Both the position numbers and the translations under genes were made by a program. From the NCBI GenBank assembly GCA_002772195.1, contig PCSG01000439.1:1-5832 (forward strand): a DNA stretch of 5,832 nucleotides, given 5' to 3'. Below, piece after piece: positions 1 to 5,553 of this stretch. Position 1 is the stretch's first letter, and each line of letters opens with the position of its first letter. This stretch comes from Desulfobacterales bacterium CG23_combo_of_CG06-09_8_20_14_all_51_8. GTDB lineage: Bacteria > Desulfobacterota > Desulfobacteria > Desulfobacterales > Desulfosalsimonadaceae. The notes under the pieces were generated by a model. The model was not told the DNA's origin and made no database searches. It saw nothing but the letters and a program-made list of their open reading frames with translations.

Positions 1-917
1 GAGGCGGCCCCCCGCTGGATCAGGTTGACCACCCATCCCATGGCCATCATGGGCCAGGTCAGCAGGTTGAGGTAGCTGATAAAAGCGACAAAATCGCCGG
101 GGGTGATGACCCCGGTGATGGTTTGCCGGCCCCCGACGAGCAGGATAATGGTCAGGCTCAAGTTGGTGAAAAGCACCAGGAGCGGGAAAAAACTTCCCGT
201 GATTTTGATCAGGCTCAAGTTTTTCTGGATATATTTTTCAGAAACCCCGGCCACCCGGGCTGTTTCGCTCCCTTCCCGGTTGAATGCCTTGACGATGCGG
301 ATGCCGGCAAAACTTTCCCTCACGGATTCGGTGAGCTCGGAAAACGTTTCCTGAACCGAGGTGTAGCGCCGGTGCATTTTTTTCCCGAAGCTGCGGGAGA
401 GAAAGACGACCGCGGGCATGGGGATCAGGGCGAATAGGGTCAGCCGGACGTTGATCCACGCCATGAAACCGATGGCCGCGCTTCCTAAAAAAACGGCGTC
501 CGTGAGGGCCACCATGCCCATGCCCACGGCCATGCGGATGTTGTTGATGTCATTGGTGGCGTGGGCCATCAGGTCCCCGGTCCGGGTCTGGTCGAAATAG
601 CTCGCGGATAAAGTCTGGATATGGAAAAACAGTTTTTCACGCAGCTCTTTTTCAATGCTTCGGGAGGCGCCGATGAGCAGCCGCCGCCAGACAAAGCGCA
701 GGGCCGCCATGACCACCGCAATGCCCATGAGCCATCCGGCATAGAGGGCCAACTGCCGGATATCCGTCTGCAGGGATGTCAGATCATCCACCGTCCATTT
801 GATGATCCGCGGGATAAAGAGCTGAAGGACATCCACCACCATCAGGCAGAGGATGCCGGTGAGGATCAGGTAGCGGCGCTCTCGAAAATAGGGCCGGATT
901 AAGTGAAATGAGTTCAT
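1..917 (-). CDS. ABC exporter half-transporter, MdlA/YheI-like, membrane domain only (3' end beyond window)
   Basis: I translated this by hand from the minus strand: 305 residues with no stop, open through the left edge. It matches the transmembrane domain of type I (B-family) ABC exporters, closest in my memory to MdlA/YheI, which normally form heterodimers and export lipids or drugs across the inner membrane. Membrane helices are visible near residues 17-36, 57-75, 134-156, 158-175, 242-262 and 275-298. Family signatures include RYVW-type FVWRRLLIGAS (75-85), the intracellular loop TGDLMAHATNDIN (113-125), RLTLFALIPMP (158-168) and ESFAGIRIVKAFNRE (201-215). Walker A/B and the signature motif should lie further left, so ATPase competence cannot be judged. 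The ATG at 917 is preceded by an in-frame stop at 962-960 with no other start between; the ribosome site is weak (GAAAAAAA). It is transcribed divergently from the CorB-like gene. A partner half-transporter probably follows downstream, to the left. Substrate unknown. Confidence 0.93.
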   Translation of the reverse strand, partial: MNSFHLIRPYFRERRYLILTGILCLMVVDVLQLFIPRIIKWTVDDLTSLQTDIRQLALYAGWLMGIAVVMAALRFVWRRLLIGASRSIEKELREKLFFHIQTLSASYFDQTRTGDLMAHATNDINNIRMAVGMGMVALTDAVFLGSAAIGFMAWINVRLTLFALIPMPAVVFLSRSFGKKMHRRYTSVQETFSELTESVRESFAGIRIVKAFNREGSETARVAGVSEKYIQKNLSLIKITGSFFPLLVLFTNLSLTIILLVGGRQTITGVITPGDFVAFISYLNLLTWPMMAMGWVVNLIQRGAA

Positions 918-1165
918 CAGATTTTTTTCAGCCGGGCAGCGGTTGTTTAGGGTTGCGTTTTACAGGTCAAGTTTATAAAAAGATTCTTTAACCGCCAGAC
1001 AGGATTTAATTTTTTAGCGGTATTGTCAATTGCAAAAGTTCGGCTGCGAAAGCGCGGCGGTTGCCTCAACGTTAAAAGAGTCTAAGGGAAATTTCATCAT
1101 CATATTTGAATTTTTTAAATAAACAGATTATAAAATAAAAGGGTTAGAAATCTTAACGGAGGATT
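918..1165. other. Divergent intergenic region between exporter and leader ORF/CorB operon
   Basis: No protein-coding gene is apparent in this 248-bp gap. The right part (about 1090-1150) is AT-rich and contains the rightward promoter listed separately. For the leftward exporter gene I see a consensus -35 hexamer TTGACA (minus strand, 1029-1024), but no good -10 lies 17 nt downstream. A TATAAA box (minus strand, 977-972) also exists but lacks a good -35. The exporter promoter is therefore unassigned, and its 5' UTR is likely 50 nt or longer. No convincing riboswitch or terminator was recognised. Confidence 0.5.
1106..1134 (+). promoter_or_regulatory. Predicted sigma70-type promoter of the leader ORF-CorB-RNase operon
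   Basis: The -35 is TTGAAT (1106-1111, four of six consensus bases) and the -10 is TATAAA (1129-1134, five of six), separated by exactly 17 bp inside an AT-rich stretch. Transcription would start near 1141, giving a UTR of about 25 nt to the leader ATG at 1166 and about 110 nt to the CorB-like ATG. It is the only well-formed promoter I see ahead of the operon. It is predicted by pattern only. Confidence 0.55.
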
Positions 1166-1249
1166 ATGCAAAGCAAACAGATCAGCAGCGGCGCCAAGGG
1201 CTTCACCGCCCATCGGGCATTGCGCCGAAGTTTTCAGGGGGCCTTATAA
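1166..1249 (+). CDS. Short leader ORF (27 aa) abutting the CorB-like gene
   Basis: An ATG at 1166 opens 27 codons ending in TAA at 1247-1249, and the CorB-like ATG follows immediately (TAAATG). A strong Shine-Dalgarno GGAGGA sits at 1158-1163, although its spacing to the ATG (about 3 nt) is shorter than ideal. The peptide begins MQSKQISSGAKGF and ends HRALRRSFQGAL. It is basic, has no membrane segment and no signal peptide, and I do not recognise it. Its position (about 25 nt after the predicted transcription start, stop touching the next start) suggests a leader peptide or translational coupler rather than an independent protein. A chance ORF cannot be excluded. GC-rich inverted repeats inside it are listed separately. 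Confidence 0.4.
   Translation: MQSKQISSGAKGFTAHRALRRSFQGAL
1190..1226 (+). promoter_or_regulatory. Possible alternative-hairpin leader structure
   Basis: An outer stem GGCGC (1190-1194) with GCGCC (1222-1226) encloses three short elements: GGGC (1198-1201), GCCC (1208-1211) and GGGC (1215-1218). The middle one can pair with either neighbour but not both. The arrangement lies inside the leader ORF, 10-15 nt before the CorB Shine-Dalgarno, so ribosome position on the leader could change its folding. Stems are short and GC-rich coding sequence can produce such matches by chance. Confidence 0.25.
1236..1241 (+). promoter_or_regulatory. Ribosome binding site for the CorB-like gene
   Basis: AGGGGG lies 8 nt upstream of the ATG at 1250, inside the last codons of the leader ORF. 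It supports 1250 as the true start: the next in-frame ATG is internal to the membrane domain, and the in-frame leader ATG at 1166 is cut off by TAA. Confidence 0.6.
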
Positions 1250-2491
1250 ATGTCAGGCGATATCCTTTTATTATTGATTCTGCTGGTTCTGTCCGGATTT
1301 TTTTCAGCGTCCGAGACCTCGCTTTTTTCCATCGGCCAGGCAAAAGCCCGATATCTTGCCAAAGAACCGGGTGCGGCCAATCAATTGATTTTGAAAATGA
1401 AGGGAGATCCCCACAAGCTGCTCACCACCATTCTGATCGGCAACAACCTGGTGAATATCGGCGCATCCGCCCTGGCTACCGCTGTTTCCATTAATTATTT
1501 TACGCAAACCGAGGCACTAGACTCAAGCGGCATGGCCGTGGGAATCGCTACGGGGATCATGACTTTTCTGATTCTGGTATTCGGCGAAATTTTTCCCAAG
1601 TCTGTGGCCGCCCGGAACAATGTCATGATCGCACGATTTGTGATTTTTCCGCTTTACTGGATGTCCTTTATATTTTATCCGGTCATTCTGTTTTTGAATT
1701 TCATCCCGAAACTTTCGGGCCTGATGGCCTCCGGGCCACGGGTGACCGAAGAAGAACTCATGTCCTTTGTGGACGTGGTTCACGATGAGGGCCAGATCAA
1801 CCCGGAAGAAAAGGAACTCATCAATAATATCATCAAGCTGGATGACATCAATGTGTCCTATGTCATGACCCCCAGCGCGGACATGTTTGTGATCGACAAG
1901 TCCGATGAACCGCACTTAGACAAAATCATCGAATCCGGATTCACATGGATTCCGGTGATTGACGGCGACATTGACCATATTGTCGGCATGGTGCACATTA
2001 AAGATTTGTTTCGTCAGATCACCTCTGATGACGGGGCGATCCATCTCGAAAAAATCATGCGCGAGCCGTATTTTGTGCCGGAAAACAAAAAGATCGATCA
2101 GGTTCTCAATCAGTTCCGGAGCCGCAAGGACCATGCGGCCATTGTGGTGAACGAGTACGGGGAGGTGTCGGGCATCGTGACCCTGGAGGATGTGCTGGAG
2201 GTCATTGTGGGCGATATCATGGATGAAACCGACATTATCCAGCAGCCGGTGGTTCAGATCCGCAACAAGGAATGGCTGGTGCTGGGCGCGGCGGACATCG
2301 AGACGATCAATAAGGCGATTCAGATGAATATTCCGGAATCCAACGAATATGAAACCTTTTCCGGGTATGTGCTGGAGCAAACCGGAAAAATTCCCGTCGA
2401 AAAAGAACAGATCGTCATCGACCGGTATCTCATCACCGTTAATGAAATGGACGGCAACCGCATCAAGACGTTTATTGTAAAGCGCAGATAA
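1250..2491 (+). CDS. CNNM/DUF21-CBS-CorC_HlyC membrane protein, CorB (YfjD)-like divalent cation transporter
   Basis: This 413-residue inner-membrane protein has the complete CNNM/CorB architecture and the length usual for bacterial members. Residues 1-155 form the DUF21/CNNM membrane domain: an N-terminal hydrophobic helix ending in FFSASETSLF (17-26), GNNLVNIG (64-71), the GEIFPK motif (112-117) and a hydrophobic stretch at 128-152. Residues 165-200 (TEEEL...NPEEKELINNII) are the acidic helical bundle linking to a CBS pair at about 201-260 and 270-325. The second repeat contains the family signature VVNEYGEVSGIVTLEDVLE (299-317). The C-terminal CorC_HlyC domain spans about 335-413. Archaeal and bacterial CorB and the eukaryotic CNNMs transport or regulate Mg2+, with Mg-ATP binding at the CBS pair. 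A Mg2+ or related cation role is inferred here; the older label 'hemolysin' is probably misleading. The stop overlaps the RNase start (TAATG), so the two are co-translated. Confidence 0.93.
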   Translation: MSGDILLLLILLVLSGFFSASETSLFSIGQAKARYLAKEPGAANQLILKMKGDPHKLLTTILIGNNLVNIGASALATAVSINYFTQTEALDSSGMAVGIATGIMTFLILVFGEIFPKSVAARNNVMIARFVIFPLYWMSFIFYPVILFLNFIPKLSGLMASGPRVTEEELMSFVDVVHDEGQINPEEKELINNIIKLDDINVSYVMTPSADMFVIDKSDEPHLDKIIESGFTWIPVIDGDIDHIVGMVHIKDLFRQITSDDGAIHLEKIMREPYFVPENKKIDQVLNQFRSRKDHAAIVVNEYGEVSGIVTLEDVLEVIVGDIMDETDIIQQPVVQIRNKEWLVLGAADIETINKAIQMNIPESNEYETFSGYVLEQTGKIPVEKEQIVIDRYLITVNEMDGNRIKTFIVKRR

Positions 2492-4479
2492 TGGAAATTG
2501 GAACAATTGTTGAATATATCGATCAGCAGCGGATTTTTTGCGCGGTGATCGTAGAAATTGCGGACCAGCGGGTGCGTCTTTTGAATGAAGACAACCGGGA
2601 GGTGAGCCAGCGGGTGAACCGTCTGTCCCATGTCTCCCGTAATCGCCTGAAAACGAACGGGGGCCGGGATAAGCTCATCAGTGCATTAAAGGAAACCGCT
2701 GTCCGCCGAAAATCCCTGAGCGAGACCCTGAATATCAAAGAATTATGGGAAGTGTTGTCCCCCATGAATGAATGGGTGGATCTTCCCACCATGACCGGTC
2801 TGTGTTTCCCCCATAACGCCAACGGGGACCATGAAGCCGCCGTGATCCGGGCCTGTTTCGACAACCGGATTTATTTTAAATTCAATTATGATTCATTTTT
2901 CCCGCATTCCGAAGCCGAAGTGGAGAAAAATATCCTTCGGGAAAAAGAAAAAGCGCTGAAGGAAAAGTTGATTGAAGAGGGCGGAGACTGGCTAAAACAG
3001 GCCATTGCCGGTTCCGTGAAAAACCTCACGCCGGACAAAGCGCCGGTGGCCGAGATCCTGAAATCTTTTTATCTGTTCGGGAAGGAAAGTCCCCACAGCG
3101 CTGAGGGGCGCGCCATCCTGGCCCGGGCCGGCCTTGAAAACGCGGAAAAAATATTTGACGTCATGGTGGCTGTCGGCGTCTGGGACCCGGATTATAATGC
3201 GGACCTGCGACGGTTTGAAATTCCGATTGAGTTCCCAGGCCCGGTCCTGAAACAGGCCGACGCATTTCCGGAGGCGATGGATATCAAGGGATTATCGCCC
3301 CGGCGGAAAAATCTTGTGTCCCTGCCCATGATGACCATTGACGGCCAGGGGACCATGGATTTGGATGACGCCATCAGCATAGAGACCGAAGGCGGGTATT
3401 ACCGGGTCGGGGTGCATATCGCGGATGTCGGGGAAACGGTCGCCAGAGAGGATATCATTGACCGGGAAGTCATCCGCCGGGGAACTTCCATTTACATGCC
3501 GGACATGAAAATTTCCATGATTCCGCCCCGGCTGGCGGAAAATATCTGCAGTCTGAAAGTCGGGGAAGTCCGCCCTGCCATCTCGATTTTTTTCAAGATC
3601 AGCCGGTACGCGGAACTTTTTGACTTTGAAGTGGTCCCGTCCATTGTCCGGGTGGGGCGCCAGTTGACCTATAATGAGGTCGATCAGATGGTGGATTCCG
3701 ATGAATCCATCTGGCTGCTTAATGAAATCGCCTGCAACTTCCGGAGAAAACGGCTGTCGGCCGGGGCCGTGCTGATCACCATTCCGGAAATCAGCGTCCG
3801 GGTGTTTGAAACCGGCGATATCAGCGTCCGCCGGCAGGACCGGGAAAGCCCCGGCCGCATGTTTGTTTCCGAGATGATGATCATGGCCAACTGGCTGATG
3901 GCCCGGTTTCTGGCGGATCATGACATGCCTGCGGTGTTTCGGGGCCAGCCCGAACCCAAGGCCCGGCTTTACAGCCAGAAAAAGGAACCCACCCTGTTCC
4001 AGAACTGGATGCAGCGGCGGATGCTTAACCGGGTGATTATCTCCCCGAATCCGGAACCCCATTCCGGGCTGGGGCTGGACAAGTATGTGACCGCCACATC
4101 CCCCATCCGGAAATACTATGATCTCGTGACCCAGCGACAGATCCGCGCTTGTTTCGGCATGGGAAAACCGTATTCCGAAGGTGAGATTGAAAAGATGCTC
4201 CAGTTCCTGAAAGAGCCGCTGGCAAATGCCGCACTGGCGCAGACGCGGCGCAATCAGTACTGGCTGCTCAAATATCTGGAAAAACATGTCGGCGCCAAAG
4301 AAGAAGCTATTGTTCTGGAGAATCGCCGGGACAAAACCGTCATTCTCCTGACGTCCTGGCTTCTGGAATGCAAACTCCAGGCAGCCTCCCACTGGAACAT
4401 CAAGCCCCAGGACCTGGTGCGGGTCACCATCGCCCATGTGGATGCGCGAAGAGAAGTTATTTCCGTGGATTTGGGGTAG
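2491..4479 (+). CDS. RNase II/R-family 3'-5' exoribonuclease (RNB domain)
   Basis: A 662-residue cytoplasmic protein of about RNase II size. The RNB catalytic core starts near residue 278. TIDGQGTMDLDDA gives Asp284, Asp290, Asp292 and Asp293, spaced exactly as the Mg2+-binding aspartates of E. coli RNase II (201, 207, 209, 210). It also has GTSIYMP (331-337, substrate-stacking Tyr335), PRLAENICSL (346-355), SEMMIMAN (460-467) and TATSPIRKY (534-542), whose Arg540 corresponds to catalytic Arg500. It should degrade RNA processively from the 3' end. The N-terminus (1-60) looks like a small SH3/OB-type fold and the next part like a winged helix, with a Lys/Glu-rich coiled-coil-like helix at about 141-163, rather than two clear cold-shock domains. 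The end (about 602-661) fits a degenerate S1 OB fold. This resembles the cyanobacterial Zam/plastid RNR-like branch more than classic Rnb or Rnr, so no symbol is given. There is no strong Shine-Dalgarno; initiation likely depends on TAATG coupling to the CorB-like gene. Confidence 0.93.
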   Translation: MEIGTIVEYIDQQRIFCAVIVEIADQRVRLLNEDNREVSQRVNRLSHVSRNRLKTNGGRDKLISALKETAVRRKSLSETLNIKELWEVLSPMNEWVDLPTMTGLCFPHNANGDHEAAVIRACFDNRIYFKFNYDSFFPHSEAEVEKNILREKEKALKEKLIEEGGDWLKQAIAGSVKNLTPDKAPVAEILKSFYLFGKESPHSAEGRAILARAGLENAEKIFDVMVAVGVWDPDYNADLRRFEIPIEFPGPVLKQADAFPEAMDIKGLSPRRKNLVSLPMMTIDGQGTMDLDDAISIETEGGYYRVGVHIADVGETVAREDIIDREVIRRGTSIYMPDMKISMIPPRLAENICSLKVGEVRPAISIFFKISRYAELFDFEVVPSIVRVGRQLTYNEVDQMVDSDESIWLLNEIACNFRRKRLSAGAVLITIPEISVRVFETGDISVRRQDRESPGRMFVSEMMIMANWLMARFLADHDMPAVFRGQPEPKARLYSQKKEPTLFQNWMQRRMLNRVIISPNPEPHSGLGLDKYVTATSPIRKYYDLVTQRQIRACFGMGKPYSEGEIEKMLQFLKEPLANAALAQTRRNQYWLLKYLEKHVGAKEEAIVLENRRDKTVILLTSWLLECKLQAASHWNIKPQDLVRVTIAHVDARREVISVDLG

Positions 4480-4492
4480 GGGATGCCGAAAA

Positions 4493-4774
4493 TCAAGCTG
4501 CTTTTTTGATCGTAATATCCATCGTGATCCCAACGCGCGAAAGCATGTTGACCAGCATATCAATGGTAAATCTGTCAATTTTTCCCCGCACCAGATCACT
4601 GATGCGCGGCTGACTGACATTCAAAAGATTGGCGGCTTCTCTCTGGGTCAGGCCTTTTTCGTTAACAAAGCGCTCGACCATAATCATCAGTTCACTTTTT
4701 ATCCTTAAGCTTTCCGCATGGGATGGATCGTCATCATAGAGGGCATCCCACGCATTCTTGTATTTTTCCGTCAT
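4493..4774 (-). CDS. XRE-family antitoxin (HTH_37/HigA-like)
   Basis: A 93-residue protein. The opening (NAWDALYDDDPSHAESLRIKS, residues 7-27, with the ELM that follows) is the typical preamble of small XRE antitoxins paired with Gp49-like toxins. A helix-turn-helix follows at about 42-64: TQREAANLL (43-51) then recognition helix SQPRISDLVRG (54-64). FTIDMLVNMLSRVGI (69-83) is the usual dimerisation end of the domain. It should neutralise the toxin by direct binding and repress the shared promoter. Its ATG overlaps the toxin stop by ATGA (4771-4774), implying coupled translation. The gene ends 13 nt from the stop of the converging RNase gene, with no obvious terminator between them. The family assignment is firm; the name HigA is only by analogy, as toxin-first order is the hig arrangement. 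Confidence 0.9.
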   Translation of the reverse strand: MTEKYKNAWDALYDDDPSHAESLRIKSELMIMVERFVNEKGLTQREAANLLNVSQPRISDLVRGKIDRFTIDMLVNMLSRVGITMDITIKKAA

Positions 4775-5094
4775 GATTCAATCCCTTTAATTTTTTTGTA
4801 ATGCCTGCGGGCGATATCAATATCCCGCACCGGTGTTTTTTGTGTCTTCTTCTGAAAAGCATGCAAGACATGGATGGCGTCTTTGAACCGTGCGACATAA
4901 ATAATTCTGAATTGTCCTTCATAATGCAATCGAATTTCCCGAACACCTTGACCGATATCCGGCATGGGCTTCCAGTCTGAAGGCTCCAGACCATGCTGGA
5001 CGCGCATGAGCTGATGCCCTGCTTCTCTTTTGATGGGTTCCGGGAATTTTTTAATTTCTTTTCTGGAGGTTCCGTGAAATTCAATTGCTTTCAT
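4771..5094 (-). CDS. RelE/ParE-superfamily toxin, phage Gp49/HigB-like
   Basis: A 107-residue basic protein counted from the ATG at 5094. It shows the Gp49-like (PF05973-type) pattern: MKAIEFHGTSRKEIKKFPEP at the N-terminus, W41-KPMPDIG-Q-GVREIRL (41-56), FRIIYVARF (62-70), then VLHAFQKKTQKTP (76-88) and DIDIARRHY (91-99). These are the conserved basic and aromatic positions of RelE-like ribosome-dependent mRNA endonucleases, so the predicted role is cleavage of translated mRNA when the antitoxin is lost. The frame can be extended upstream to a TTG at 5130, but those 12 extra residues are encoded by the AT palindrome and the predicted promoter. The ATG at 5094, which begins the conserved sequence, is preferred. 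There is no Shine-Dalgarno before it. It overlaps the antitoxin gene by 4 nt. No key truncation is visible, so the pair looks functional. Confidence 0.9.
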   Translation of the reverse strand: MKAIEFHGTSRKEIKKFPEPIKREAGHQLMRVQHGLEPSDWKPMPDIGQGVREIRLHYEGQFRIIYVARFKDAIHVLHAFQKKTQKTPVRDIDIARRHYKKIKGIES

Positions 5095-5099
5095 GAGTT

Positions 5100-5130
5100 C
5101 AAATATATAAAAATTTATATATTTGTTCAA
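5100..5130 (-). promoter_or_regulatory. TA promoter with overlapping palindromic operator
   Basis: CAAATATATAAA (5100-5111) and TTTATATATTTG (5114-5125) are perfect 12-bp inverted arms with a 2-bp centre, starting 5 bp upstream of the toxin ATG. On the minus strand a -35 TTGAAC (5130-5125) is followed after exactly 17 bp by a -10 TATATT (5107-5102) inside the palindrome. The likely start of transcription is about 5095, at or next to the ATG. The XRE antitoxin, alone or with the toxin, is the obvious candidate to bind here and repress. The palindrome is directly visible; the promoter and the binding are inferred. Confidence 0.6.
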
Positions 5131-5171
5131 GAAAAATACGAAGAGGAACCTTTCGTTCGGTGGGGGTTTTT

Positions 5172-5371
5172 GCCCATTGCGATGCGGCCCTGACCCGGTG
5201 GCTTTCCGTGGATCACGGGGGCAAACTGTCTGAGCGGATAGAAGTCAAAAAATCTGTCACTGATGATAAACAGGATCGGCAAAACCCATCCCGGCAATCC
5301 ATTATATAAAGCGAGTTTTTGCCCACGCCATGGCAACCGCCAGGCCCGGGGAGCTTTCCGCATCGCAGGGC
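5172..5371. repeat. Large imperfect inverted repeat with about 85-bp centre
   Basis: The arm at 5172-5227 and the arm at 5314-5371 are imperfect reverse complements. The best block is TGCGATGCGG (5178-5187) against CCGCATCGCA (5358-5367). At the inner ends GGGCAAA (5219-5225) matches TTTGCCC (5318-5324), and the GC-rich middles align with mismatches and small gaps. The left arm contains its own small palindrome CCGTG-GAT-CACGG (5206-5218). The centre (about 5228-5313) is more AT-rich and unrelated to the arms. No transposase is present and the overlapping ORFs look spurious. The design suits a dispersed intergenic repeat or a non-autonomous element. Copy number elsewhere in the genome cannot be seen from here. 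Confidence 0.5.
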
Positions 5372-5422
5372 TTTTCTTTTGTAACTTTTCTTGCCCACCA
5401 AGAAAAGTAAAAGGGAAAAGCC
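5369..5422. repeat. A/T-rich hairpin adjoining the inverted repeat
   Basis: Core arms ACTTTTCTTG (5384-5393) and CAAGAAAAGT (5399-5408) pair perfectly around a 5-nt loop. After a small internal bulge, GGCTTTTC (5369-5376) pairs with GAAAAGCC (5415-5422). The stem is therefore long and nearly symmetric on both strands. It could terminate transcription or be the end of the neighbouring repeat element. Similar AAGAAAAG/CTTTTCTT hairpins are, as I recall, common in intergenic repeats of many proteobacteria. No clear run of T follows the stem, so a classic intrinsic terminator is not certain. Confidence 0.55.
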
Positions 5423-5553
5423 GGTTAATTCAGTATGGTGCCCTCAAAATTCCCGGCGGACTCAGCAAAAGGTAATGCCAAGAACAATTCGTAGGATTAT
5501 ATTTGCTTGAAATAGTTGAATTTCCATTCAAGATATGAACTGAAAGCGTCCTT

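Noticed and set aside
103..902. Several plus-strand open frames in the first 900 bases
   Set aside because: They lie antisense to the ABC exporter, whose hand translation shows unmistakable family motifs throughout.
1523..2506. Two adjoining minus-strand open frames opposite the CorB-like gene
   Set aside because: Composition (His/Asp/Asn-rich, no motifs) and exact antisense position to a well-supported gene indicate shadows.
3292..4620. Long open frame (442 codons) on the minus strand opposite the RNase gene
   Set aside because: It is antisense to a gene with complete RNB catalytic motifs, its protein is His/Pro/Gly/Arg-rich in the way expected of a shadow frame, and no domain is recognisable. 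It also overlaps the start of the converging antitoxin's 3' end.
5095..5130. Upstream TTG start adding 12 residues to the toxin
   Set aside because: The extra residues are encoded by the AT palindrome and the predicted promoter, have no Shine-Dalgarno, and precede the point at which family similarity begins (MKAIEF).
5100..5422. CRISPR array or phage attachment site
   Set aside because: There are no regularly spaced direct repeats, no tRNA gene, and no integrase; the repeats are inverted and irregular.
5127..5475. Small open frames on both strands across the inverted repeat
   Set aside because: They are produced by repeat arms and hairpins, carry no recognisable domain, and lack convincing ribosome sites.
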